DNA from: Arthrobacter sp. MA-N2
GTDB taxonomy: Bacteria; Actinomycetota; Actinomycetes; Actinomycetales; Micrococcaceae
Length of the DNA: 58,717 nucleotides
Direction: 5' to 3'
NCBI RefSeq assembly: GCF_000517125.1
Contig: NZ_KI912155.1
Coordinates: forward strand, 1,302,107-1,360,823
The notes beneath the pieces were generated by a model. The model was given only the letters and a program-made list of their open reading frames with translations. It was not told where the DNA came from and did no database searches. Position numbers and translations under genes: made by a program. Position 1 is the first letter of the stretch. Every line of letters starts with the position of its first letter. Positions 26,537 to 37,300 of the stretch are shown one piece after another.

Positions 26537-26574
26537 CGCAAACGCTCGGCCGGATACCCGGCCGAGCGTTTGCG
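26537..26574. terminator. Bidirectional terminator between the cresol operon and lysC
   Basis: A 17-bp perfect stem (CGCAAACGCTCGGCCGG and its complement) with a 4-nt loop lies between two convergent genes and can serve both transcripts. Confidence 0.9.
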
Positions 26575-26597
26575 TGATGTGTTGATAACTACGTAGC

Positions 26598-27944
26598 CTA
26601 GCGGCCGGTGCCACCGTAGACGGTTGCCTCGGCGTCGCCGTCGAGCTCGAATGCCTTGTGGATGGCGCGAACGGCGTCATCGAGCAGGTCGGCATGGGTG
26701 ACCACGGAGATGCGGATCTCCGAGGTGGAAATCATGTTGATGTTGATGCCGGCGTCGGAGAGCGCTTTGAAGAACGTCGCCGAAACTCCCGGGTGCGAAC
26801 GCATGCCGGCGCCGATCAGGGAAAGCTTGCCGACGTTTTCGTTGTATTCGATGGCTTCGAAGCCGATCTCAGGCTGTGCCGCACGGAGCGCGACGAGGGC
26901 GTCGGCGCCTTCCACGATGGGCAGGGTGAAGGAAATGTCCGTACGCCCGGTGCCGTGGGTGGACACGTTCTGAACGATCATGTCGATGTTCGAGTGTGCC
27001 TTGGCGATGACCTGGAAAATCGCGGCGGCCTTGCCGGGGATATCCGGTACGCCCACCACTGTGACCTTGGCTTCTGAACGGTCGTGTGCAACGCCGGAGA
27101 TGATTGGCTGCTCCAAGGCAACTCCCTCTTGAATCGTGATCTTGTCATCGGCGCTGGGTAGGACCCAGGTGCCTTCGTTCTGGCTGAATGAGGAACGGAC
27201 GTGCAGGGGCACCCCGAAGCGGCGGGCGTACTCCACGCAACGCAAGTGCAGGATCTTGGCACCCGAAGCTGCCAACTCGAGCATTTCCTCGCTGGAGATA
27301 CGGTCGATCTTCTGGGCTGTCGAAACCACGCGCGGGTCCGCCGTGTAGATGCCGTCCACATCCGTGTAGATCTCGCAGACATCCGCTTCAAGCGCAGCGG
27401 CCAGAGCCACCGCAGTAGTGTCCGAACCGCCGCGGCCAAGGGTGGTGATCTCATTGGTGTTGTGGCTCATGCCTTGGAAACCGGCCACGATGGCGATGTG
27501 GCCCTTGTCCAACGCAGTGCGGATGCGGTGCGGGTCGACGTCGATAATGCGCGCCTTGCCGTGGATGCCGTCCGTGATCATGCCGGCCTGCGAGCCGGTG
27601 AACGACTGGGCCGAGGCACCGAACTTGTTAATGGCCATGGCGAGCAGAGCCATGGAAATGCGCTCGCCCGCGGAGAGGAGCATGTCCATCTCACGAGCGG
27701 GAGCGGAATCGGTGACCTGGGCGGCGAGGTCAAGGAGTTCGTCCGTGGTGTCTCCCATGGCCGAGACCACCACGACAATCTCGTTGCCGGCCTTTTGCGC
27801 GTCAACCACGCGGCGGGCGACACGCTTGACGCCCTCGGCGTCGGACACCGAGGAGCCGCCGAACTTCTGAACGATCAGCTGCTTTGTCTTGGCAGTCTGC
27901 GCGGTCAAGTCTTCGGTCTTCACATCGGTAGTGGGCAAACTCAT
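26598..27944 (-). CDS. lysC: Aspartate kinase
   Basis: 448 aa from ATG 27944; the longer frame to 28001 lacks a ribosome site. Kinase domain begins [11 protein letters not shown] and includes [16 protein letters not shown]. Two ACT regulatory segments follow (from about residue 290; [15 protein letters not shown] and [15 protein letters not shown]), so feedback control by lysine/threonine is expected. An internal start near the ACT region could give the beta subunit. About 24 additional N-terminal residues precede the usual start. It is downstream of recR; asd, often the next gene, is absent here. Confidence 0.95.
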   Translation of the reverse strand: MSLPTTDVKTEDLTAQTAKTKQLIVQKFGGSSVSDAEGVKRVARRVVDAQKAGNEIVVVVSAMGDTTDELLDLAAQVTDSAPAREMDMLLSAGERISMALLAMAINKFGASAQSFTGSQAGMITDGIHGKARIIDVDPHRIRTALDKGHIAIVAGFQGMSHNTNEITTLGRGGSDTTAVALAAALEADVCEIYTDVDGIYTADPRVVSTAQKIDRISSEEMLELAASGAKILHLRCVEYARRFGVPLHVRSSFSQNEGTWVLPSADDKITIQEGVALEQPIISGVAHDRSEAKVTVVGVPDIPGKAAAIFQVIAKAHSNIDMIVQNVSTHGTGRTDISFTLPIVEGADALVALRAAQPEIGFEAIEYNENVGKLSLIGAGMRSHPGVSATFFKALSDAGININMISTSEIRISVVTHADLLDDAVRAIHKAFELDGDAEATVYGGTGR

Positions 27945-28198
27945 GCGCGCACCCTCACTGCTAAATTGGGGATCATACGTTGCGTGGCCAGCTAACGGCA
28001 CGGCTACGTGGCTTATGTGGCCAGTTTATCGCCGGGCGCCGCGGGCCGAGGAATTGTGACCAAATATCCGCCCCCGGCTGGACGCCTAGGCACTCTAACG
28101 CGGCGTACGATCAGGAAATATGCAGCCTGTGGCTCGGCTGGCATTCGCTGCGGACCCGGCACATCGGCTGGCCCGGGACACGCGGGTCGCTTAGAGGC

Positions 28199-28798
28199 TT
28201 ACATCAAGGCGTTGCGGCGCCCCTCGAAGGCCCTTCCGAGGGTGACTTCGTCCGCATACTCCAGATCGCCGCCGACCGGGAGCCCGGAAGCAAGCCTGGT
28301 AACCGTGATGCCGATCGACTTCAGCATGCGGGCAAGGTAGGTTGCCGTCGCTTCGCCTTCAAGGTTGGGATCGGTCGCGATGATGATCTCCTGGATGGCG
28401 CCGTCGTTGAGCCGCGTGAGGAGTTCGCGGATGCGGAGTTGCTCCGGCCCGATGCCGGCGATCGGATTGATGGCGCCGCCCAGCACGTGGTAACGGCCAC
28501 GGAAGGACCGCGTGCGTTCTACCGCCAAGACATCCTTGGACTCTTCGACCACGCAGATCACGGAGGGGTCGCGTCGTGGATCGCGGCAGATGTTGCACAG
28601 CTCCTGTTCGGTGACGTTGCCACACACAGTGCAGAACTTCACCCGTTCCTTGACAGTGGTAATGGCCGCGACCAATCGCTTCATGTCCTCGGGATCAGCC
28701 TCGAGGATATGGAAGGCCAGGCGCTGAGCCGACTTCGGCCCGACACCGGGGAGCCGGCCGAGCTCGTCAATCAGCTCTTGTACTGCGCCTTCGTACAC
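28199..28798 (-). CDS. recR: Recombination protein RecR
   Basis: 199 aa, normal length. In order: helix-hairpin-helix ([20 protein letters not shown]), C4 zinc finger ([16 protein letters not shown]), and TOPRIM ([15 protein letters not shown] ... [18 protein letters not shown]). It loads RecA with RecF/RecO at gaps. GTG start at 28798. It lies 137 bp after dnaX; the small ybaB gene often found between them is missing. Confidence 0.97.
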   Translation of the reverse strand: MYEGAVQELIDELGRLPGVGPKSAQRLAFHILEADPEDMKRLVAAITTVKERVKFCTVCGNVTEQELCNICRDPRRDPSVICVVEESKDVLAVERTRSFRGRYHVLGGAINPIAGIGPEQLRIRELLTRLNDGAIQEIIIATDPNLEGEATATYLARMLKSIGITVTRLASGLPVGGDLEYADEVTLGRAFEGRRNALM

Positions 28799-28935
28799 AA
28801 TGTCCTCGTTCGTTCGATGTCGACGCCGTTGCTGTTACGCGGGCGTCGTATTTTGGTGGCACCTTGGTGCGGGCGCCGGCGGGCTTTCAAGCAGCCCGCA
28901 CAGGGTGCCTTACGGGGTCTCGTTGTCAGGGACTG

Positions 28936-31900
28936 TTAGCGCCGCATGCCGTCAAGCGACCGTTCTTCCAGTAGCTTTCCGCCCAGAATACGCTCGACGG
29001 CGGCCCGTCCAAAGACTCCCGACTCCTCGATGGTTTCGTCGTCGGCGCTGGGGATATCTTCTACGACGCTGCCGGGCACGACGGCGGACCGTGCCGGTGC
29101 TTTCTCGCGCCCAGCCAAGGCTTCGGGGCTGTTCGAAAGCCGCTGATAGAGGCTCTGCTTCCCGGGCGCCGACGGCACCGCTGCAGACGCCGACACCGCT
29201 ACAGGCGCCGACGGCACTGCTTGGACCGGTGTTGGAGCGTGGCTCGTGGCCGGGGCGAGTGCCACTGTGGAGGGGGAGTTTTCCGCGACGCCCGCTGAGC
29301 CTGTGGCCGGAGCAGGGGGCTGGCTTGGAATCTGCGCGGCGGCTGGTTCATAGACGGGGCTGGACGGCGGCTGCAGGGCGGGTTCGGCCGGCCCTACAGG
29401 GGCTGAGTGGCCTGAAGCCGCGTTTCCAACGTTGGATTCGGAGCCGACCACCCAAGACCCCGGCGCCTGCTCGACGGCCCTGGACCAAGGATCTTCCGGG
29501 CCCTTCTTGTCCGGAGCTGCTTTGGGGGAGCGTTTGTTGCTTGGGGCAGCGCCGCTGGGGCCTGAGTCGCCGGGGACAGACCCGCCGGAGGCTAAGCCGT
29601 CCACCGCGGGAGTTGCGGCGCGAACTGGAGTGGAGGTCTGCCCCGTGGCCATCGGCGGGGCATCGGGGCCGGCCGCAGGCCTTGCGGCGACTCCAGAAGA
29701 ACTCGACGGCTCCCAATCCATCGGCGGTTCTTCGTCCAACGGGGGAACGTCCTCGTCCCGCGGGGGACCCCAATCGTCGTCCGAATACGAATAGTCCGCG
29801 CCCCCGTCGGCGGGCGACTCTGGGCCTGCAGGTGTGGACGGCACAGTGACTGCAGTTGCGGCGGGAGACTGTGCGGAGGGGACCGGTGGGTGCGCCGGAG
29901 TCGTGTCCGGGGCCCGGGTCGGTTGGGACGCGTGTATCTCGCCGGAGGCCGTCTTAGGGACAGCCGTGCTTTGTGGTGCAGGGGCAAGGCCCCATGCGCT
30001 GTCCACGGCGGACGGCACCATTGCGGAGGCGCCCGGGGCCGCCGGGCGCGCCGGGTCAGCCGGTGCTTTTGGGTTTGGTTCAGAGCTGCCTGAGCTGTTG
30101 CCGCCGACAACGGAAGTGATCTGGCAGTCGATGCCGATCGTCTTGTGGATAGCCTGGCGGAGGTTCTCGGCATGGTCTGCCCGGCCGAAGGCGCTCGCCA
30201 GGCCGTCAGTGCTGAACGCCAGAGTCAGGAGTTGGCCGTCGAACTGTGCCACTTGCGCGTTGGCTCCAACCAGCGCCCAGCTGCTGCGCTTGATCTTGGT
30301 GAGCGTTTGGAGGATCTCGGGCCAAGCCCGCCGGATGACCTCGACGTCGGCGCCCCCGGTAGCCGGACGAGCGGCCTGGGCTGGCGCGGGCGCTTGGGTT
30401 GCCGGGGAATCTTGGGTTGCCGCTTGCGCGGTCACGGGCTGCGCCCGTTCCTGGTCTGCCGCTGGCTGAACCGCGGGCGCCTGGGCAACGGGCTGCGCTG
30501 CATGGGCTGCGGCAGGCGCGTGAGGATGTATGTCGGCTCCGGCTCGGCCGGCCGGCGTCCTGGCCTCATCCACGGGCCAGTCACTGGTGGACACCCGCGG
30601 CGGTATCAGTTGCTCCCTGGAATGGGCCTCCGCAACAGATGGAATGTCGGAAACCGGAGCCTCATTGACCGTGGCCGGCCCGGACGTTTGTGGGGTGGAC
30701 AGCGGTGCGACGGACAGCGGTGAGGCGGGCACTGGTGAGGCGGAAACGGAACTGGCGTCCGCCGTCGTGCGCTCCACTGGCTGCTCAGCCGGGCGCCCGG
30801 TCGGAGCATGAGCAATGGACGGGGCCGCGGCGACTGCGGGCGCGGCGTGGGCTTCCGCCGCGGGAAGTGCGCCGCCATAGTTGAGGCGGCGTTCGACGCG
30901 GTCGATCCGGGCCGCGATGCCACGTTCGGTCTGTTCGGAACTGGGTAGCAGAATCCGGGCGCACAGCAGCTCGAGGTGCAGCCGGGGCGAGGTGGCGCCG
31001 GTCATTTCGGTGAGCGCGGTATTGGTGACATCGGCCGCGCGGGAAAGCTCCGCGGCACCGAGGTTGTTGGCTTGGCTGCGCATCCGGGCGATCTGGTCCG
31101 CCGGCATGCCGCGAAGGATGGCCTGGGCACTCTCCGGCATGGCCTGGACGATGATGAGGTCGCGGAACCGCTCCAGCAGGTCCTCGACGAAGCGGCGGGG
31201 GTCGTGGCCTGTTTGGATGACCCGGTCCACGGCACGGAAGACGGTTGCGGAATCGGACGCGGCGATTGCCTCCACGACGTCATCGAGTAGCGAAGCGTGC
31301 GTGTACCCAAGCAGCGCCACGGCGAGTTCGTAGTCCAGGCCGTTGGGTCCGGCGCCGGCCATGAGTTGGTCAAGCACGGAGAGGGAATCGCGCACCGAGC
31401 CGCCGCCGGCCCGGATGACCAGGGAGAGGACGCCCGGAGCCACAGGCACGTTCTCCTGCTGGCAGAGGAGCTCGAGGTACTTCATGAGGGGCTCGGGCGG
31501 CACCAGCCGGAAGGGGTAATGGTGTGTCCGGGAGCGGATGGTGCCAATGACCTTGTCCGGCTCCGTGGTGGCAAAGATGAACTTGATATGTTCCGGCGGC
31601 TCTTCGACGATCTTCAACAGCGCATTGAATCCTGCGGAGGTGACCATGTGGGCTTCGTCGATGATGAAGATCTTGTAGCGGTCCCGGACCGGGGCGAAGG
31701 TGGCGCGCTCGCGGAGATCCCGGGCGTCGTCCACGCCGCCGTGGCTGGCGGCGTCGATCTCGATGACGTCAAGGGAACCGGAACCGCCGCGGGCCAGCTC
31801 AACGCAGCTGTTGCACTTGCCGCAGGGAGTGTCCGTGGGACCTTCGGCGCAATTGAGGCAGCGGGCCAAGATACGGGCGGACGTGGTTTTTCCGCAGCCA

Positions 31901-32043
31901 CGGGGACCGGAGAAGAGGTAGGCGTGGTTGACGCGGTTCTTGCGCAAGGCCGTCATGAGCGGCTCCGTGACGTGTTCCTGCCCGATAACGTCCGCGAACG
32001 AATCCGGGCGATATCTGCGGTAAAGCGCAGTAGTAACAGTCAC
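28936..32043 (-). CDS. dnaX: DNA polymerase III subunit gamma/tau
   Basis: 1035 aa, long for DnaX because of an extended C-terminus. AAA+ module: Walker A GPRGCGKT at 46-53, zinc site Cys62/65/74/77/80, Walker B IFIIDEAH at 125-132, sensor region FIFATTEPDKVI. Domain III follows, then about 550 residues rich in Ala, Pro, Ser and Thr, with a conserved tau-type island (VEVIRRAWPEILQTLTKIKRS). The clamp-loader ATPase role is certain; the low-complexity tail is typical of actinobacteria. No slippery frameshift site was noticed. Confidence 0.96.
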   Translation of the reverse strand: MTVTTALYRRYRPDSFADVIGQEHVTEPLMTALRKNRVNHAYLFSGPRGCGKTTSARILARCLNCAEGPTDTPCGKCNSCVELARGGSGSLDVIEIDAASHGGVDDARDLRERATFAPVRDRYKIFIIDEAHMVTSAGFNALLKIVEEPPEHIKFIFATTEPDKVIGTIRSRTHHYPFRLVPPEPLMKYLELLCQQENVPVAPGVLSLVIRAGGGSVRDSLSVLDQLMAGAGPNGLDYELAVALLGYTHASLLDDVVEAIAASDSATVFRAVDRVIQTGHDPRRFVEDLLERFRDLIIVQAMPESAQAILRGMPADQIARMRSQANNLGAAELSRAADVTNTALTEMTGATSPRLHLELLCARILLPSSEQTERGIAARIDRVERRLNYGGALPAAEAHAAPAVAAAPSIAHAPTGRPAEQPVERTTADASSVSASPVPASPLSVAPLSTPQTSGPATVNEAPVSDIPSVAEAHSREQLIPPRVSTSDWPVDEARTPAGRAGADIHPHAPAAAHAAQPVAQAPAVQPAADQERAQPVTAQAATQDSPATQAPAPAQAARPATGGADVEVIRRAWPEILQTLTKIKRSSWALVGANAQVAQFDGQLLTLAFSTDGLASAFGRADHAENLRQAIHKTIGIDCQITSVVGGNSSGSSEPNPKAPADPARPAAPGASAMVPSAVDSAWGLAPAPQSTAVPKTASGEIHASQPTRAPDTTPAHPPVPSAQSPAATAVTVPSTPAGPESPADGGADYSYSDDDWGPPRDEDVPPLDEEPPMDWEPSSSSGVAARPAAGPDAPPMATGQTSTPVRAATPAVDGLASGGSVPGDSGPSGAAPSNKRSPKAAPDKKGPEDPWSRAVEQAPGSWVVGSESNVGNAASGHSAPVGPAEPALQPPSSPVYEPAAAQIPSQPPAPATGSAGVAENSPSTVALAPATSHAPTPVQAVPSAPVAVSASAAVPSAPGKQSLYQRLSNSPEALAGREKAPARSAVVPGSVVEDIPSADDETIEESGVFGRAAVERILGGKLLEERSLDGMRR

Positions 32044-32080
32044 AGGGGAAACCTAGCTATAGGGACTGACATTTAAATAA

Positions 32081-32172
32081 GAGACCCCTCATGCACCCGC
32101 CAGAGCCCATCTACCCTTGCTACCTTCCGGTCCTGGGGGAGTTCAACAGGATGACGCCACATGAGGGGCCGT
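32081..32172 (-). ncRNA. ffs: Bacterial small signal recognition particle RNA
   Basis: Read on the minus strand, the segment contains the universal SRP domain IV signature CAGGACCGGAAGGTAGCAAG. Its ends pair (GGCCCCTCATG near 32170 with CATGAGGGGTC near 32083), giving the elongated hairpin of about 92 nt. The position just upstream of dnaX is common in actinobacteria. Exact ends are estimated from the pairing. Confidence 0.9.
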
Positions 32173-32394
32173 CGTCAAGCTTACCCGAAGTTATCGAGCC
32201 CTCCGAATCTGCGATTGTCCTGGCTTCCGGTCCATGGTTCCGGGGGACATGCCCGTTGCTTGAGTCAGGGACTGGACATGTCCCCCGTACGCTCCCTGAC
32301 TCCAAGGGACATGTCCCGCGTGTGAGCCAAGGAGTGGACATAGTGGGTTTATGTCCAGTGCTAGAAGCTAGGGGAGGGCATGTCCAGTGGTGGA

Positions 32395-32718
32395 TTAGCG
32401 CCAACCGTTCACTGGCCACGTCATGAAGGCGGGTTCCTCGTAGGGATGCGCTGAGCGCAGGGCCTGCACCACCGCGTCGAGCATGTCCGCCTCAACCACG
32501 CACTCGACGCGCACTTCCGGCACCGATTCACCTTGTCCCACGGCCCCGATGAACGGCTGGGCCCCGGGCAGCGGGGTGAAGCGTCCGGTCCCTGGTGTGG
32601 TGAAGGAACAATGGGAATAGTTGCCGATTCTGCCGGCCCCGGCGTCCCCCATGGCTACGAGCACGTCCTCGCTGTGTGAGGCCGGGACGTAGGCAACGAG
32701 GGCGTGTAGTTGGCTCAT
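32395..32718 (-). CDS. Small NIF3/YqfO-type domain protein
   Basis: 107 aa from ATG 32718 (three codons inside a longer frame). The sequence HALVAYVPASHSEDVLVAMGDAGAGRIGNYSHCSF, then GRFTPLPGAQPFIG and the C-terminal AHPYEEPAFMTWPV are characteristic of the CutA-like domain inserted in NIF3/YqfO proteins. It occurs here as a stand-alone protein, as in many bacteria. Biochemical role unknown; a metal-binding or sensor function is only suggested by the fold. Confidence 0.75.
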   Translation of the reverse strand: MSQLHALVAYVPASHSEDVLVAMGDAGAGRIGNYSHCSFTTPGTGRFTPLPGAQPFIGAVGQGESVPEVRVECVVEADMLDAVVQALRSAHPYEEPAFMTWPVNGWR

Positions 32719-33029
32719 GCCGCCCATTCTTCCAGCGGCCGCTTAGAAAACAGGTCAAAGGATGGTTTTTGATCTCCATTGCCTAACGGCGAAACGTAGC
32801 GGACCATTGGTATGTACACCGATTGGGGCAATCTCAAGATTGTGAGCTGCAGGGCCTGGTTTCAGGGGCCGGACCCAGCAGCTCAACGGAGTGCCGGAAG
32901 AATGGACGCATTGGGGGCGTCCATTTTTACGTTTAACGGTACGAAAGGCCCATTGGCACCCTGAAAGTCCCGATTGGGCGATGCCGAAATTCTCGGGTAC
33001 AGTGGAGTCTGCTTTTGATTCAGAAGCAT

Positions 33030-33114
33030 GGAGAATTCGCCTAGCGGCCTATGGCGCACGCCTGGAACGCGTGTTGGGTTAACGCCCTCGGGGGTTCAAA
33101 TCCCCCATTCTCCG
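33030..33114 (+). tRNA. tRNA-Ser (anticodon GGA)
   Basis: The acceptor stem GGAGAAT pairs with ATTCTCC, the discriminator is G, and the T-arm is GGGGGTTCAAATCCCCC. A long variable arm is typical of Ser. The anticodon loop CTGGAAC places GGA at 33064-33066, reading UCC/UCU. The 3' CCA is not encoded. Confidence 0.95.
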
Positions 33115-33119
33115 CGTTT

Positions 33120-33149
33120 GGCCCCGGTCCAAAAGACCGGGGCCTTTTT
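33120..33149 (+). terminator. Terminator of the tRNA-Ser gene
   Basis: GGCCCCGGTC and GACCGGGGCC form a 10-bp stem around CAAAA, followed by five T, starting 6 nt after the tRNA. Confidence 0.92.
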
Positions 33150-33316
33150 GCGTCCCGGCTCAATTCGAACGGGCGTCGGATTCCGCTCAATTCGAACTGA
33201 CGAACTCCGAGGCCGCGGAATCACACGGCGGGCAGGCCTGGCCAGCGGAATGATCGTGCAGAATCCGACAGTCCCGCCAACAAACATCGGACAGCACCCG
33301 CCCAGCGTCCTCGGTC

Positions 33317-34216
33317 CTACGCGCGCTCCGCGGCCACCTGTTCCAGCACCTCCCTGCACGCCAGAATTGCCGGGTGGATACGGCCGGCGGTGCGTGTTGA
33401 AGTGAAGACCGTCCGCTGGGGGAGCCCGGGAAGGTCCAGTAGTTGGACTGGCGTGTTCCGGCCCGTCCAGACGAGGTCCGGCATGAGGGCCACGGCATTG
33501 CCGGACTCGATAAGGCGGATTTGCGCTTGGAGATCGGCGGTCTCGTAGCGGACGTCGGGCTCGAATCCTGCGGAGCGGCACGCTTGCTCCGCCCAGTGCC
33601 TTGACGCCGCGCCGCGCGGTTCCATGACCCAAGGCAGCGCCGCCGTGTCCGCGAGCGAGGAAATAGTTTCGCCCCCCAGGCCGGGCGGGGGAGTGGCCAG
33701 CCTGATCGCGTCGCTGGTCAGGGTGGCCCGGTCGAGTCCGGGGTGGTGCGGCGCGGCGTGTCCGGGGTATTGCTCGGCCACCACAATATCGAAGTCTCGG
33801 GCCCAGGTTTCATAGAGCGCTGTCTCGGGTTCGCGCTGGATCATCTCCACGCGCACTTCCGGGTACTTGCCCTTCATGATGGTGAGGAAATCCGGCATGA
33901 GGGCCAGGGCAGCCGTTTGGAACACTGCCAGCCGCACCGTGCCCGTCACCGTGGAAAGGGAGGCTGCAAGGTCCGTTTCTGCGCGTTCCAGCGTGGCCAG
34001 CAAGGCGGCCGTGTGTTCCACGAGGATCTCGGCCTGCGGGGTGAGTTGGACGCGTCGCCCGGACTTTCTCAGCAGTTTCACGCCGGCCTCCTTTTCCAGC
34101 AAGGTCAATTGCTGGGACACCGACGACGGGCTGTACTTCATGGCGTCGGCCACCTCGGCGAGCGTTCCGCGGATCTTCAATTCGTGCAGCAAGCGCAGCC
34201 TGCGGACATCCAGCAT
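33317..34216 (-). CDS. LysR-family regulator, divergent from putA
   Basis: 299 aa from ATG 34216, preceded by GGAGAG. The N-terminal helix-turn-helix is RLRLLHELKIRGTLAEVADAMKYSPSSVSQQLTLLEKEAG; the substrate-binding domain follows, with LAVFQTAALALMPDFL. The divergent arrangement with putA, 125 bp apart, makes it the likely regulator of proline use, though LysR control of putA is not the only scheme in actinobacteria. A dyad at 34247-34259 is its candidate box. Confidence 0.88.
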   Translation of the reverse strand: MLDVRRLRLLHELKIRGTLAEVADAMKYSPSSVSQQLTLLEKEAGVKLLRKSGRRVQLTPQAEILVEHTAALLATLERAETDLAASLSTVTGTVRLAVFQTAALALMPDFLTIMKGKYPEVRVEMIQREPETALYETWARDFDIVVAEQYPGHAAPHHPGLDRATLTSDAIRLATPPPGLGGETISSLADTAALPWVMEPRGAASRHWAEQACRSAGFEPDVRYETADLQAQIRLIESGNAVALMPDLVWTGRNTPVQLLDLPGLPQRTVFTSTRTAGRIHPAILACREVLEQVAAERA

Positions 34217-34246
34217 TCGGCTCTCCAGAAGGGTCGAGAAATCTAA

Positions 34247-34259
34247 TGAATATTCTTCA
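34247..34259. promoter_or_regulatory. Candidate LysR box between the regulator and putA
   Basis: TGAA-TATTC-TTCA forms a short dyad of the T-N11-A type in the AT-rich divergent promoter region. It sits 30 bp upstream of the regulator start. Confidence 0.45.
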
Positions 34260-34341
34260 GAAAAGATCGCTTTTCCTAATCTGATTGTAGATCCATACTG
34301 AGGGAAACAAAGCACTCTCCGCACCAAAAGGAACGAAGCGC

Positions 34342-37300
34342 ATGAGCACACCAACCCGGGATCAGAGCATCGACGCCAGGACGCAGTCCACCCCGGAATC
34401 CGGACACCCGGAACTGGCCCACGAAGAGCTGGCCCACGAAGCCATCCAGCTGGTTCGACACTGGCTCACCGAAGCCTCGAAGGTGCCCGTCGACGTTTCA
34501 GCACAACGCCTCGCCGGCGTCTTGAAGGACCCGAACGGCTTGGACTTCACGGTGGGGTTCGTCGACGGCGTCATCCGCCCCGAGGATCTGTCCGTGGCCG
34601 GCCGCAACCTGGCAAAGCTTGCCCCGAAAGTCCCGGCCTTCCTGCCTTGGTATATGCGGGCTGCCGTGCGTACCGGCGGCGTCATGGCTCCGGTCCTTCC
34701 GCAGGTGGTCATTCCGATCGCCCGCAGGGTCCTCCGTGACATGGTGGGCCACCTGATCGTGGACGCCACGGACGCCAAACTTGGCCCGTCCATCGCCAAG
34801 ATCAAGCAGAACGGTGTCCACCTCAACGTGAACCTGTTGGGCGAGGCTGTTCTGGGCGAACGCGAAGCCAGCCGTCGGCTCGAAGGAACCCTCAAGCTCC
34901 TGGCGCGGGACGACGTCGACTACGTCTCCATCAAGGAATCCTCCACGGTGGCACCGCACTCGCTCTGGGCCTTCGACGAAGCCGTGGACCACGTGGTGGA
35001 GAAACTCACCCCGCTCTACCGGCTGGCAGCATCCTTCCCCAAGCCCAAGTTCATCAACCTGGACATGGAGGAATACAAGGACCTCAGCCTGACCATGGCC
35101 GTGTTCACCAGGATTCTGGACAAGCCTGAATTCAAGAACCTTGAAGCCGGCATCGTGCTGCAGGCCTACCTTCCGGACGCGCTCTCGGCCATGCAGGAAC
35201 TGCAGGAATGGGCCGCAGCCCGGCGGGCCAGCGGCGGCGCTCCCATCAAGGTCCGCGTCGTCAAGGGCGCCAACCTGCCCATGGAACAGGTCCAGGCGTC
35301 CATTCAGGGCTGGCCACTCGCCACCTGGGGAACCAAACAGGATTCGGACACCAACTACAAGCGTGTCCTCAACTACGCCTTGACTGCCGAGCACATCGAC
35401 GCGGTGCGAATCGGCGTCGCCGGTCACAACCTCTTCGACGTGGCGTTCGCCTGGTTGCTGGCGAAGGAACGCGGAGTAACCGAAGGCATCGAGTTCGAGA
35501 TGCTCCTGGGGATGGCCACGGGCCAGGCCGCAGCCGTGCGCAAGGATGTCGGCAGCCTTCTGCTCTACACGCCGGTGGTCCACCCTGGCGAGTTCGACGT
35601 TGCCATCGCCTACCTGATCCGCCGTCTGGAAGAGGGCGCCAGCCAGGACAACTTCATGTCTGCGGTGTTCGAGCTCAGTGAGAACGAAACGTTGTTCGAA
35701 CGCGAAAAGCAGCGCTTCCTCGCCTCTCTCGCGGAGCTGGACGACGCCGTTCCGGCCCCCAACCGCACCCAGGATCGCAACAAGCCTGCAGCCGCCGCGC
35801 CAAACCAGGGCTTCGCCAATACCCCGGACACCGATCCCGCCCTGCCAGCCAACCGGGCCTGGGGCCGGGCCATCCTGGAGCGCATTCCAAACTCCACCGC
35901 GGGCAACGCGATCGTTGAAGCAAGCAAGGTCAGTAGCCCCCAGGAGCTGGACCGCATTATCGCCGCCGCCGTCGAGGCTGGCGAAAAATGGGGTGCCATG
36001 CCGGCGGCCGAGCGGGCAGCCATCCTGCACCGTGCAGGCGACATCCTCGAATCCCGACGCGCCGAACTCCTTGAGGTCATGGCTTCCGAGACCGGCAAGA
36101 CGATCGAGCAGGGCGATCCGGAGGTCAGCGAAGCTATCGACTTCGCGCATTACTACGCCGAGCGCGCCAAGGACCTGGAAACGGTCGACGGCGCCACGTT
36201 CGTCCCAGCGAACCTCACCGTCGTGACGCCGCCATGGAACTTCCCGGTGGCGATTCCTGCGGGTTCCACGCTCGCGGCACTTGCGGCGGGATCCGCCGTC
36301 GTGATCAAACCCGCAAAGCAGGCCCGCCGCTCCGGTTCCGTCATGGTGGATGCCCTCTGGGAGGCCGGCGTGCCGCGCGAAGTGCTGGCGCTCGTGCAGC
36401 TGGAAGAACGCGAGCTGGGCACCCAGCTGGTCTCACACCCCAGCGTTGACCGCGTGATCCTCACCGGCGGCTACGAGACCGCTGAGCTCTTCCGATCCTT
36501 CCGGCATGACCTGCCGCTGTTGGCGGAGACGTCCGGCAAGAACGCCATCATCGTCACCCCGCACGCCGACCTGGACCTGGCTGCCAAGGACGTCGTGTAC
36601 TCGGCCTTCGGGCACGCCGGGCAGAAGTGCTCCGCCGCCTCGTTGGTGATCCTGGTGGGTTCCGTTGCCACGTCCGGGCGCTTCCACAACCAGCTGATTG
36701 ATGCTGCCCGTTCGCTCAAGGTGGGTTACCCGGAGCAGGCCACCACCCAGATGGGACCGATTATCGAGCCGGCCAACGGCAAGCTCCTCAACGCACTGAC
36801 CACCCTCGGCGAGGGGGAGAGCTGGGCCATGAAGCCGGAGAAGCTGGACGAAACCGGCCGACTCTGGTCCCCGGGCATCCGATTCGGCGTCAAGCGCGGA
36901 TCCTACTTCCACCTGACCGAATTCTTCGGCCCGGTCCTCGGCGTCATGACTGCAGCCACGCTGGAAGAAGCCATCGCCATCCAGAACGAGATCGAATATG
37001 GCCTCACCGCCGGTCTGCACTCGCTCGATTCCGGTGAAATGGGCCTCTGGCTGGACACCATCCAAGCCGGAAACCTCTACGTGAACCGCGGCATCACCGG
37101 TGCCATCGTCCAGCGGCAGCCGTTCGGCGGATGGAAGAAGTCTGCCGTGGGTGCTGGCACCAAGGCCGGCGGACCCAACTACCTGGTCGGACTGGGCAGC
37201 TGGCTCCCGGCCGAGCCTGGTGCCAAGCGTGGTGCCACGCTCAAGGGTGCGGCAGCCTCGATCCTGGCCGCAGCCAAGGCCGCGGGTCCGCTTGTTGAAG

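Noticed and set aside
29000..30900. Frames on the plus strand opposite the dnaX tail
   Set aside because: Low-complexity Ala/Pro coding creates open mirror frames; no independent evidence.
32173..32394. Repeated GGGACATGTCC-like boxes between SRP RNA and the 32395 gene
   Set aside because: Several GGACATG/CATGTCC words occur, but spacing is irregular and no gene depends on them clearly; noted only as a possible small repeat cluster.
34498..36150. 550-codon frame antisense to putA, and another at 36433-37836
   Set aside because: Mirror frames of PutA codon bias, with composition unlike real proteins.
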